The translations under genes were made by a program, and so were the position numbers. Shown here one piece after another: positions 48,288 to 57,710 of a stretch of 64,000 nucleotides of DNA. The notes below the pieces were generated by a model that saw only the letters and a program-made list of their open reading frames with translations, did not search any database and had not been told where the DNA came from. This stretch comes from Zanthoxylum bungeanum (lineage: Eukaryota; Streptophyta; Magnoliopsida; Sapindales; Rutaceae): assembly GCA_019454045.1 (NCBI GenBank), contig SKCR01015040.1, positions 62,001-126,000 on the forward strand, in the 5' to 3' direction. Positions within the stretch are counted from its first letter, which is position 1. Each line of letters starts with the position of its first letter.

Positions 48288-49990
48288 ATGCTGAAATCCT
48301 GGAATGTATCAACTACCTTGACAAACCATTCCGATTCAAAGCAACACCACCATGTTGAAAGCTTGGAACTGCCAAAGAAAGATCAAATCAAGCCTTCGAT
48401 TGAAGAACCACCACAGTTGGAGCTGAAGTTACTTCCGAGCCATCTCAGGTATGCATTTCTTGGAAACTCTTCTGAATTACCTGTTATTATTTCTTCTTCA
48501 CCAACATTGGAGCATGAAGAAAAGCTACTGAGAGTATTAGGAGAGCACAAGAAAGCCATTGGCTGGACTATAGCAGATATTCGAGGCATTAGTCCATCAT
48601 TTTGCATGCACAAGATCCTGATGAACGATGAGTACAAACCCACAGTGGAACATCAACGGAGACTCAATCCAATCATGAAGGAAGTCTTGAAGAAAGAAAT
48701 CATCAAATGGTTGGATGCTGGCATCATTTACCCTATCTCAGACAGCAGTTGGGTAAGTCTATGCAGTGTTGCCGAAGAAAGGAGGAATTACTGTGGTTAC
48801 CAATGAAAAGAACGAGCTGATTCCAACAAGAATGGTGACTGGATGGAGAGTATGCATGGACTATAGAAAGCTGAATAAAGCCACGGGAAAGGACCATTTT
48901 CCGCTACCATTCATTGACCAGATGTTAGACAGATTGGCGGGGACATGAATTCTATTGCTTTCTTGACGGATATTCAGGGTACAATCAGATTTCCATCACC
49001 CCAGAAGATCAGGATATAAAACACATTTACATGTCCCTATGGTACTTTTTGCTTCCGCAGGATGCCATTTGGATTATGTAATGCCCCCGCCACCTTTCAG
49101 CGTTGCATGATGGCCATATTCTCAGACATGCTGGAGCAGAGTATGGAGGTTCATGGATGACTTTTCTGTGTTTGGAGATTCTTTTGACCATTGCTTGCAA
49201 AATCTGGAACATGTGTTACAAATGTGCGAAGATACAAACTGGTACTCAACTGGGAGAAATGTCATTTCATGGTACAAGAAGGCATTGTTCTTGGACACTG
49301 GATCTCACAAAAGTGAATCGAGGTAGACAAAGCAAAGATTGAAACAATTGAAAAACTACCTCCACCAACATCTGTCAAGGGGATTCGAAGTTTTCTTGGA
49401 CATGCAGGTTTTTACAGGAGATTTATCAAAGACTTTTCCAAAATTGCAAAACCTCTTTGCAATCTTCTGGAAAAAGGATGTGCCTTTCAACTTTACTAAA
49501 AAATGCCAGGAAGCTTTCGAGATCTTAAAACAGAAGCTGGTTCTGCCCCCATCATTGTAGCACCAGACTGGACCATTCCATTTGAAGTGATGTGCGATGC
49601 TAGTGATTTTGCTGTAGGTGCAGTTTTGGGACAATGTAAAGCAAAGATTTTCCACACCATTTACTACTCCAGCAGAACTCTGAATGAAGCTCAACTCAAC
49701 TACATAAAACCACCGAAAAAGAGTTGCTCGCAGTTGTGTACGCTTTTGACAAATTCCGCTCTATCTGCTGGTCCCAAAGTGGTGGTCTACACAGATCATT
49801 CAGCAATCAAATCTATCACGAAGATGCCAAACTAGAAGAAAGATGCCAAACCCAGATTGATCCGTTGGATACTTATTCTGCAAGAATTTGACGTGGAGAT
49901 TCGAGACAGGAAAGGGACAGAGAATCAGGTGGCAGATCATCATCGAGGCTTGAGAATGGAGAAACAGCTGGCAAAGAACTGTCAATCAAA
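48288..49990 (+). pseudogene. gypsy reverse transcriptase and RNase H, element B
   Basis: RT motifs appear in several frames: IADIRGISPSFCMHKI, the LNPIMKEVLKKEIIKWLDAGIIYPISDS block, VCMDYRKLNKATGKDHFPLPFIDQML, and the catalytic FMDDF at about 49151-49165 (reached only by a frame change). RNase H follows with VMCDASDFAVGAVLGQ (about 49588-49635) and YSSRTLNEAQLNY. At least five frameshifts are needed to follow the protein, so it is inactive. Confidence 0.88.
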
Positions 49991-50184
49991 GAAACTTTTC
50001 CAGATGAACAGCTGTTTTCCATGAAACAACAGGAAGTCCCTTGGTATGCTGACTATGTCAACTACATTGTGTCAGGAAAATGGCCGTTGGAATGGACAAC
50101 TCAGCAACTGGAAGAAGTCTTCAAAGAAGTCAAGCACTATGTCTGGGATGAGCCGTACTGTTCAAACGGTGTGCTGATCAATTA

Positions 50185-51192
50185 TTGAGACGATGTGTTC
50201 CACATGAGGAGGACAACAGTGTTTTGCAGCACTGTCATTCATCACCATATGGCGGACACTTCAGCGGAAACAAAACTGCAGCAAAAGTTCTCAATCAGGT
50301 TTGTTCTGGCCCAATCTTTTTAAAGATGCTTATCTTTTTGCTTTTCAATGTGACAGGTGCCAGAGAACGGGAAATATTTCCAGGAGAAAACGAAGGACCG
50401 TTGCAAAAACATTCTAGAAGTGGAAATATTCGATGTGTGGGGTATAGATTTCATGGGACCCTTTGTTCCATCATTCGGAAACCTGTACATCCTGGGTGCT
50501 ATAGAGTACGTCTCTAATGGGTTGAAGCAATTGCATTGCCATCCAATGATTCAAAAGTGGTGATCAAATTCCTGAAAAAGAACATTTTCACTCGGTTCAG
50601 AACACCTCGTGCAATCATCAGCAATGGTGGGTCACATTTTTGCAACAGATACTTTGATGCACTCCTATCCAAATATGGAGTTACTCACAAAGTTGCCACT
50701 GCTTACCATCCACAGTCAAATGGACAGGTTGAGGTTTCAAACAGAGAGATCAAAAGAATCTTAGAGAGAACCGTTGGATCAACAAGGATGGATTGGTCAA
50801 CAAAACTAGATGATGCATTATGGGCCTACCGGACAGCTTACAAGACACCCATTGGTATATCCCCATATCGATTGGTGTTTGGGAAAGCATGCCATCTGCC
50901 AGTTGAGCTTGAACACAAGGCGTACTGGGTACTGAAGAAGTTGAATCTTGATTCACAAGCTGCAGGGGAGAAACGACTTCATCAACTCAACGAATTGGAG
51001 GAGTTTCATCTACAGGCTTATGAGAATGCCAGATTATACAAAGAAAAGACAAAGAAATGGCATGAACGAAAAATAATGCATAGACAGTTGGAACCAATGC
51101 AGCATGTGTTGTTGTACAACTCGAGGTTGAAACTTTTCCCTGGAAAGTTGAAATCTAGGTGGTCAGGTCCATTTGTGATCACTCAAGTTTAA
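50185..51192 (+). pseudogene. gypsy integrase, element B
   Basis: The zinc-binding HHCC end is partly visible (CHSSPYGGHFSGNKTAAKVLNQ), then WGIDFMGPFVPSFGNLYILGA with the first Asp. From 50536 there is a 218-residue open stretch with [34 protein letters not shown] and the Athila-typical [21 protein letters not shown]. The second catalytic Asp, normally in S-D-G-G, is Asn here. Frame changes upstream (near 50330-50360 and 50510-50560) also break it. Confidence 0.9.
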
Positions 51193-51344
51193 CTTATGGA
51201 GCTGTTGAGTTACTGGATCCCAATACCAACAACACATTCAAGTTAACAGTCAGCGTGTCAAGCACTACTGGGGAGAATCATTTGAGTGACAAAAAGAAAG
51301 TGTCACACTTTCAGATCCAGCCTAAGGTCAAGAAGTCACGTCTA

Positions 51345-51390
51345 GCTGACGACTTAAACTTAGCGCTCGCAGGGAGGCAACCCATGCAAT
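51345..51390 (+). other. Conserved TTAGCGCTCGCAGG motif after pol, element B
   Basis: The AACTTAGCGCTCGCAGGGAGG segment is shared with element A (minus strand, near 12780-12810) and element C (near 25718). Its conservation after the coding part in three elements suggests a role in RNA processing or packaging. A TTTTTACAG and TTTCAG pair just downstream (51437-51460) looks like splice acceptors before the accessory ORFs. Confidence 0.55.
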
Positions 51391-51461
51391 TTTTGTATAT
51401 ATTGTGATTTGGTGTGATTTAATTTGGTGTGTTTAGTTTTTACAGGTTAAGTCATTTCAGG

Positions 51462-51929
51462 ATGGAAGAAGCTCTAGCAAATCTTCACAAGCAATTTACT
51501 TCTCTCCCTCAAAAATCTCTGATGAAAGTTTACAAAGCTCGCTTGGAACGGATGAGACTACTAACAATCCATGGTGTTCCTAATGACATTCGTTGGGTAA
51601 TTGAAGCAAGAGTCTGATTGGCAGGTGAGTCTTCTGACTCATTTATTTCACATCTGCTTGGTTTTGGAAGAAGCGCATATGCAAAGAAACGTAGAGCTAA
51701 GCAAATGGGTGTTTGTTACAAATGTGCACGCTGGAATTGCAATACTCGTTGTCGTTCTTTAGGAATGGTGTCTGATAATCGCGAAGACAAAATTAAATTC
51801 ATTAGGGATGGCTTGAGTAAGGAGTCTTTAGATGATATATCTTCGACTCTTGAGATGCATCCAAGTGGATATGTACACATAGCCATTCGCAAATTACATC
51901 ACAATTTAAAAAAGAAAGACAACAATTAA
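51462..51929 (+). pseudogene. Small basic cysteine-rich accessory ORF, element B
   Basis: Starting at the ATG at 51462 (right after a TTTCAG acceptor-like site), the frame runs 51 codons to a TGA at 51615-51617, then continues open in the same frame to 51929. The part after the stop has a basic run (AKKRRAK, about 51681-51701) directly before a cysteine cluster C-x2-C-x4-C-x3-C (51714-51752), followed by a helical charged stretch with a KFIRDGL segment. This order (basic run, cysteine cluster, F-I-R-x-G) recalls the cysteine-rich nucleic-acid-binding proteins of carlaviruses and relatives, which bind RNA and act in silencing suppression; the match is by layout only. It is not a standard Athila env-like protein. 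It precedes the LOG-like ORF by about 320 bases. A zinc-knuckle-like retrotransposon protein of unknown origin is the main alternative. Confidence 0.6.
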
Positions 51930-52251
51930 GTCTTGGGAATCTGACTAAAAAAGACCCTGTTTGCCAATTTATAAGAAAATTGGATGGGAAGCTTGTCCCT
52001 AACGCATAGACGTCAATCAAGCCGCTACTTTTCTTGTAAATATTATATCTCTTTTTCTTTTCCTAATAATTGTAATTTGTTTTGTTGTACTTTATCCGAC
52101 AGGATCCAGACCTTTTTGAATATCACAATTTATTTTACTGTTTAACTAATAATTGTCATTTGGCAGATACTAGTGCTATTATTTTACTCACCATTTTTAG
52201 GTGTTATAAATTCAATCATCATTGCACTTTTGAAGACATCCAGAGTAAAAC

Positions 52252-52905
52252 ATGGAAGCCACTTCAAGAAGACGAGTTGAAAACATCTGTGTGTTTTGCG
52301 GTAGTAGTGTTGGTACTAAACCACAATACGTAGAAGTAGCACAAGAATTGGGTCGAGTCTTAGCTGCAAGAAATATGCACTTAGTAAATGGCGGAGGCAA
52401 TCTTGGACTAATGGGGATCGTTTCAAAGGCTGTACAGGAGGGAGGCAGTCACGTTTTGGGAATCATCCCAAAACCTTTGGCAGAAGCAAATCTTATTGAA
52501 CCATCAAACGGAGAGGAACTGATCGTGCCAGGTATGTCTGAACGACTGGTAGAAATGATTAACCGTGCTGATGCTTTTATTGCTTTGCCAGGTGGCTTGG
52601 GCACATTGGAGGAAATTTTTATAGTGCTATCTTGGGCGAACTTGAACATACACCAGAAACTAATTGGGCTATTTAACGTTAATGGATTTTATGATTTTCT
52701 TTGTGTGTTTCTTGATGATGCCCGAAGAAATGGGTTCGTGTCAAAACCTTTGAAAGAACTCCTATTTACTGCCAGAACTGCTCCGGATCTAATAGACCAA
52801 CTCTTACCCTATGAACCACAAGTTGACCTTATCCTTTCAAAGATAAATTGGTCCGAGGACGATCGTGGTAAGAGGCGTCAGATTAATCTGGATCTTAACC
52901 TTTAA
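52252..52905 (+). CDS. LOG-family (cytokinin riboside 5'-monophosphate phosphoribohydrolase-like) ORF carried by element B
   Basis: This is an uninterrupted, intronless 217-codon ORF. LOG enzymes cleave the ribose-phosphate from cytokinin nucleotides, giving active cytokinin in the cytosol or nucleus. Visible family signatures are NICVFCGSSVG (11-21), GGGNLGLMG (47-55), an arginine at 98 in the MSERLVEM segment, and the intact active-site loop PGGLGTLEE (113-121). The residue before GGG is Asn rather than the usual Tyr. After the LOG core a basic DDRGKRRQ run leads to a terminal LDLNL, which fits the EAR repressor motif pattern LxLxL. The length is that of normal plant LOGs, but host genes have introns, so this is a retro-captured copy. 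The start is supported by an aligned ATG in element A. It sits after integrase and a cysteine-rich ORF. A subgenomic or spliced RNA would be needed for expression. Confidence 0.9.
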   Translation: MEATSRRRVENICVFCGSSVGTKPQYVEVAQELGRVLAARNMHLVNGGGNLGLMGIVSKAVQEGGSHVLGIIPKPLAEANLIEPSNGEELIVPGMSERLVEMINRADAFIALPGGLGTLEEIFIVLSWANLNIHQKLIGLFNVNGFYDFLCVFLDDARRNGFVSKPLKELLFTARTAPDLIDQLLPYEPQVDLILSKINWSEDDRGKRRQINLDLNL

Positions 52906-54203
52906 TTTCCTGTAGAATTTCAACTAACCAGGTATTATCCTCTAAACTCTTCTTCGACCGTTTAAGACATTGGGGACAATGTCTCATTTAGGTTTGGGGG
53001 AGGGAATTAGTTGATTAATATTTTTTTTTTTTTTGTTGTGTGTGTTTTTTTTTTAGTCCAAAATTTTTCGAAAAATACAAAAAAAAAAATTGAAAAATTT
53101 TCAAAAATTACAAAAATATTTTTTGTGTTTTTTTTTGACTAAAAAGTTGAAATTGGTAAGAGATAGCTGAGTAAGGAGTTTCCATTCCTGAGACGTATCT
53201 CAAACCTATTTCGAAACAAGTTAATTTTTGTTTATTTCCTTTTGAATTATTTAATTTGTGAATTCTCTATAATACTGATTAAAATGGATCTTCATAAGCT
53301 CAGTTAGCAGGTATTATCAACATACATAGTAACATACGGACATGAGCTAAAATTGAAAAGTTTGTAATATTCAGTGCTCTAGTTTAATTGGAGGAAACAT
53401 CTCAAAAAGAAATGGAGTAAAAAAAAAAATTGTCTGAGATCCGAGTTATTAAGTCTGTAAGGGTGTTTTAACACCTAGTGCCCTAAAGCCAATTGGTTTG
53501 GGAGTCACTGGCCCAAAGCTCGCTACATGGATCAAAGATGCTGCAAAAATATATATATCTGAAGTCTGAGTAATTAAGTCTGTAGGGGTGTCTTAACACC
53601 TGGTGCCCTAAAGCCAACTGGTTTGGGAGCCACCGGCCCAAAGCTCGTTACATAGATGGAAGGTATTGTATATAAATAAAAAATATAGAAAAAAAAAATC
53701 AAAAAAAAAAAATTTAGAAAAATTATTCCGTTGCTACAAAAAGGTGTGAATTCTGATAAAACTTCAGGACAAAAATATTACTCTCTTCTCAACTGCACTT
53801 ATGACTGTTGTGGGCAAAAATGAGATTGATTAATACTTTGTTGGCTGTGTATATGGAGAATGGTAAATATAATCAGAGAATTTACTTATTCGGTAATTTA
53901 GAAAGAAACAAAACAACTAGTAACTTGGAGTAGAAGTTTCACTTGATTAGTCACTAACTTTCTTTATTCTCTTTTCTCTTGTCTTTTTGCTTTTGTGGGC
54001 ATTACTTTTACTACCTTTTTACTTTTGTAAAATGTTTGTGGGTATCATTACTGTAAACCCTCACGAGACTACAACTCGTCCACTAGGGACACCTAGGGGT
54101 TTAAAGGCTTGTTGCATACGCTAAATGCAACCGTGATCCCTACAAAAGTGGTTTAGTTTAATTTTTTTTGTTGTTGTTTTGCTCGAGGACTAGCAAAATG
54201 TTA
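52906..54203 (+). other. 3' noncoding part of element B
   Basis: About 1.3 kb between the LOG-like ORF and the polypurine tract holds no ORF. It contains a CATTGGGGACAATG hairpin (near 52969), a first purine-rich run GGTTTGGGGGAGGGA (near 52992), A/T-rich low complexity, the duplicated hairpin unit (53435-53657) and a roughly 115-base conserved block with CCCTCACGAGACTACAACTC (54057 on). The same order is seen in element A. Confidence 0.75.
53435..53657 (+). repeat. Tandem duplication with GGTGTTTTAACACC palindrome, element B
   Basis: Two units (about 53435-53538 and 53559-53657) share TTAAGTCTGTA(A/G)GGGTGT, the hairpin, CCTAAAGCCAA(T/C)TGGTTTGGGAG and GGCCCAAAGCTCG. They correspond to the duplicated unit in element A. 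Confidence 0.85.
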
Positions 54204-54215
54204 GGTTTGGGGGTG
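54204..54215 (+). promoter_or_regulatory. Polypurine tract of element B
   Basis: GGTTTGGGGGTG directly precedes the TGATGAGC start of the 3' LTR, as in element A. Confidence 0.85.
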
Positions 54216-56338
54216 TGATGAGCGGAAAATATATCAATATTTACCGCCCCTTTTACTTAATATTTTTTTAGTTTCTCGGGGTTGATGAACGTTTTGATGT
54301 GTTTTAGTTTATTTTACAGATAAAATAATATTGGGACTCAATGAAATCACTTAAGACGAAAATGGGTCAAATAAGGGTAAAAATTGGACTTGACATATTA
54401 ATTTTGGAGATTGGAAACTTGAAAGGGCGCGTTTTAACGAAGTGCAGTTTTGGAAATTTAGTTTTGCGAATCTGTCGTATTTTGGGCATAACTTTTCACT
54501 CCGATATCGGATTGAGCGGATTCAAGTGCCAGATTAAAGAAAACTCGAAGATCTACAACTTTCAAAGAAAAAATAATTTCGAATTCTGAAGATTTCATGA
54601 CCGAAATTGATGAACCATCCAGCAATGTGTTGTGTGTAATTATTAAAGTCATTTTCAAAGCAAAAAATAAATTAATAAATAAATTATAAAAATTATCAAA
54701 TCACCACCAAACATGATAAGCAATTAGTGGAGCAATTAATAATGGATTTGGTGGAGTAATTAGTGGAGAAATTAATAATGGATTTGGTGGAGAATTTGAT
54801 GGATGATTTGATGGAGGCAAAATTTTGCCTATAAATACCAAGCCATTTCATTTGTAAATTTTCATACTTTCTTCTTTGAAAATTCCTAATGAATAAATAA
54901 GAAGATTGTATCTTGTTTATTTATTTACAGCTTCCAGTAATTAATTTCCACTTTCGCACTTTCTTTTCTTTACTTTTCAGTTTTTACTTTCCGCAATTTA
55001 CTTTTACGCACAAACCTTTTCTTTCTTTACTTTTGCAGTTTTTATTTTTCAAGCATTGAGGAGGTAACTCCCCCTTGCTGGGGTAAAATGTAAAGCTTTT
55101 ATTATTGCTATCTAGATTAATCTCCCTTAAATATAAAATATAAACTATTTAAAACCTGACTTAATGAGGATACCGTTATATTGGCCGGTTGGAAATTAAT
55201 TATAAATTGGTTTTAACCTGACTAAGTATGGATACCGTCTGGTTGGTCAGTTGGTAATTAATTATTAATTTGACTTAATCAGGATACCGCCTATATGGCT
55301 GGTTGGTAATTATCACGCAAAGTTAATATATTATATTAAGGGAGATATCTAAAATAGTAGTAATAAAAGTTGATCCTCTAACCCCAGCATTTTCTTTTAT
55401 TGTACTTTTACTTTATTTAATTTCAGCAATTTACTTTTCAGCAATTTACTTTCTGTAATTTACTTTTATTTTATTTTTTTTTACTTTTTACTTTTTACTT
55501 TTTACTTTTACTTTTACTTTATTTACTTTTCAACAATTTACTTTTCAGTATTTAATTTTTAGTATTTTACTTTATGTCTTTTAATTTTTTACTACTTGTA
55601 AATATATGTCGTAACTAAGCCAGTTATCTGGGGTTGTGATGAAATCCAATATCACCGGTTTATAAGGGGTTAAATTATAGTTTGGGTAATATAAAGGTTT
55701 ATTTATTGAGTCTTAATCTTAATGTTTTTTATTAACTGGCCATTAATAAAATTGAACTGGTAAACTTAAACGAACTAGATATAAGGATTTTAAGTTTAAG
55801 ACCTTAGACTCAATAGCCCACGATCTTCCTTGAGGATAGATAACCCTTTAATAGATTTCCTTACAGAATAGGAATATACCTGTCGGGCGGGGGTAGCCAT
55901 AATTGGAACTTAATCTTAATGAATCCAGGTAATTTGGTTGGCATAGACATATGGTTCAATTGGGTTATATTGGATATTTGTAGTTGACCATCGGAAGAGG
56001 CTTTTACATAATTTAGTGTTCCATGTTAATAAATCAATATTTTACCCAACTATAAGATAACCACTTCATCTTTAAAATGATATTGCAAAGAAATCACAAC
56101 CCTAGATAGTTTTTAATATTGAATTTTCTTAAACCTGCTTTCGAACAATTTAATTTACTTGTTTTTAAATTTAGAATCATCACCTTTTCAAATCAATCAA
56201 ACAACCTGTTAGATACTAGTAATCATTTGACCTCATAAAATTAATAGATTAGATATTAAGTCGTCGTGGGATCGATACTTTTTATACTACTTGAACGATA
56301 CGTGCTCTTACGTTATACGCGTGTGTAAGCACCGGTCA
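54216..56338 (+). repeat. 3' LTR of element B
   Basis: It matches 43784-45909 with only scattered differences and short indels. It ends CACCGGTCA and is followed by the target duplication ACTAT. Confidence 0.95.
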
Positions 56339-56343
56339 ACTAT

Positions 56344-57710
56344 GAACGAGGGCTAACAGATCGGTGGCACTTATACTTTTACTAAGTAAAGAGTGTTTTA
56401 GGAATTTTGCCTAATAAACTAGATTCGTAGACATCATTTGAATAGAATCAAATTTTTTCTAGTACCCACTCTTCAAAAGTGTGGATATACGAGTCTTGTT
56501 TAATGTGTCCTAGACAATAATGCCACAAATAAGTCTCATCTGATTAATTCAGTTTGAGCTATTTGTTTGTCATGTTATACGTTTGAGATTCATTTATATT
56601 CTAAATATAAATTATGTTATTCACATCTAATGTGCTTATCTCAATATCATCTTTATAAAATGAAACACTTTAGTTTTCTAGAATATAAAGGTATACTCGC
56701 AACGAGTTATACTCTGATATAGAGATAATGTTTCTAGTCAAACTAGGTATATTTTAACAGTCTCCTAATTTAGGTACATGCCAAAAGGTAGTTCCTAAAC
56801 TTAGGTATCTACGGTTAAAACAACGACTCTCGTCCCGTTTCCGACTCGTAGGTAGATCTCAACAGAAGTCAGTCTCCTGCTAATCAGTAGATTCTGCATA
56901 ACAGTACATATCTTATGTACCACATCTAGTATCAAAAATCCAATTTTGAAACTAATAGCGAACACGTTTATGACAAACATACTTGAAGCCGTAACCTTGC
57001 CCCTTTTCACTTCCTTCATGTCTGCCTTGTCCATACGGCAGTCACGCTTCCAGTGACCCCGTTTGCCACAGTTTAGGCAAACATCTTGTGATATGTCCTT
57101 TGTCTTCCTAGAAGACTGTGATGATTTTGCCTTTGCCTATTTTAGAAGCTCTGGCTCTGCCTCCTTGAGCATAGCCGTCAACTCTCCAAGAGTTACTCTT
57201 GGTTCATTATGAACTTACCCCAGCTTTCGGGTAGAGACTATAAGATCAAATCTTTGGTAGTCTCGGCCACGTAGGTAATGCCCAGCTAACCTAGCTGATC
57301 GATGTCAGCAATCATCTGCGACACCTAGTGCTCGACAGATGTACATATGACATATGCAAGCGAAAGAGCTTCTTTTTCAATTTATACTTCTAAGATCTAA
57401 GAATAGATCTATGAAGATCTTTAATTTCAACATCATGTTATAAGGATCTAATCCTTTAGTCTGACGACATAATTAAAGTGTCATTGCATTAAGCATAATG
57501 GATTGAGCACTAAAGTTATCATCACATGAATCTTCCAAAGATCATGTTCTACTATTTTCTCAACTCTGGGCTTAGGCCCAAGAGGTTGTTCTATCAAATA
57601 GAATAACTTCTCAGTTCCCAGGACTGTCCTGAGTTTTATCCCAATCTGAAAATTAAAACCGTTTAAAGACATTTTTACCCAGGTTTATGTTTTAAACGCT
57701 AATCTTTCAT
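56344..57710 (-). pseudogene. copia integrase start, protease and gag, element G
   Basis: On the minus strand, reading from about 57710: a gag start region (the expected ATG is mutated), a frame with PLGPKPRVEKIVEHDLWK, and an intact CCHC zinc knuckle CLNCGKRGHWKRDC (about 57040-57085). The protease zone follows (FLILDVVHKIC, degraded), then the beginning of integrase down to the junction with element B. Frame changes and stops are frequent. Confidence 0.8.

Larger units (their letters stand above)
43784..56338 (+). mobile_element. Element B: Athila-type Ty3/gypsy retrotransposon with accessory cysteine-rich and LOG-like ORFs
   Basis: The 12.6-kb element has 2.1-kb LTRs (43784-45909 and 54216-56338) that look almost identical, a target duplication ACTAT (43779-43783 and 56339-56343), a tRNA-Asp-type primer-binding site, gag, Athila-type protease, RT/RNase H, integrase, a small cysteine-rich ORF, a LOG-family ORF and a polypurine tract. 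Pol is broken by frameshifts, so this copy is not autonomous. The near-identical LTRs point to recent insertion into element G. Confidence 0.95.
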
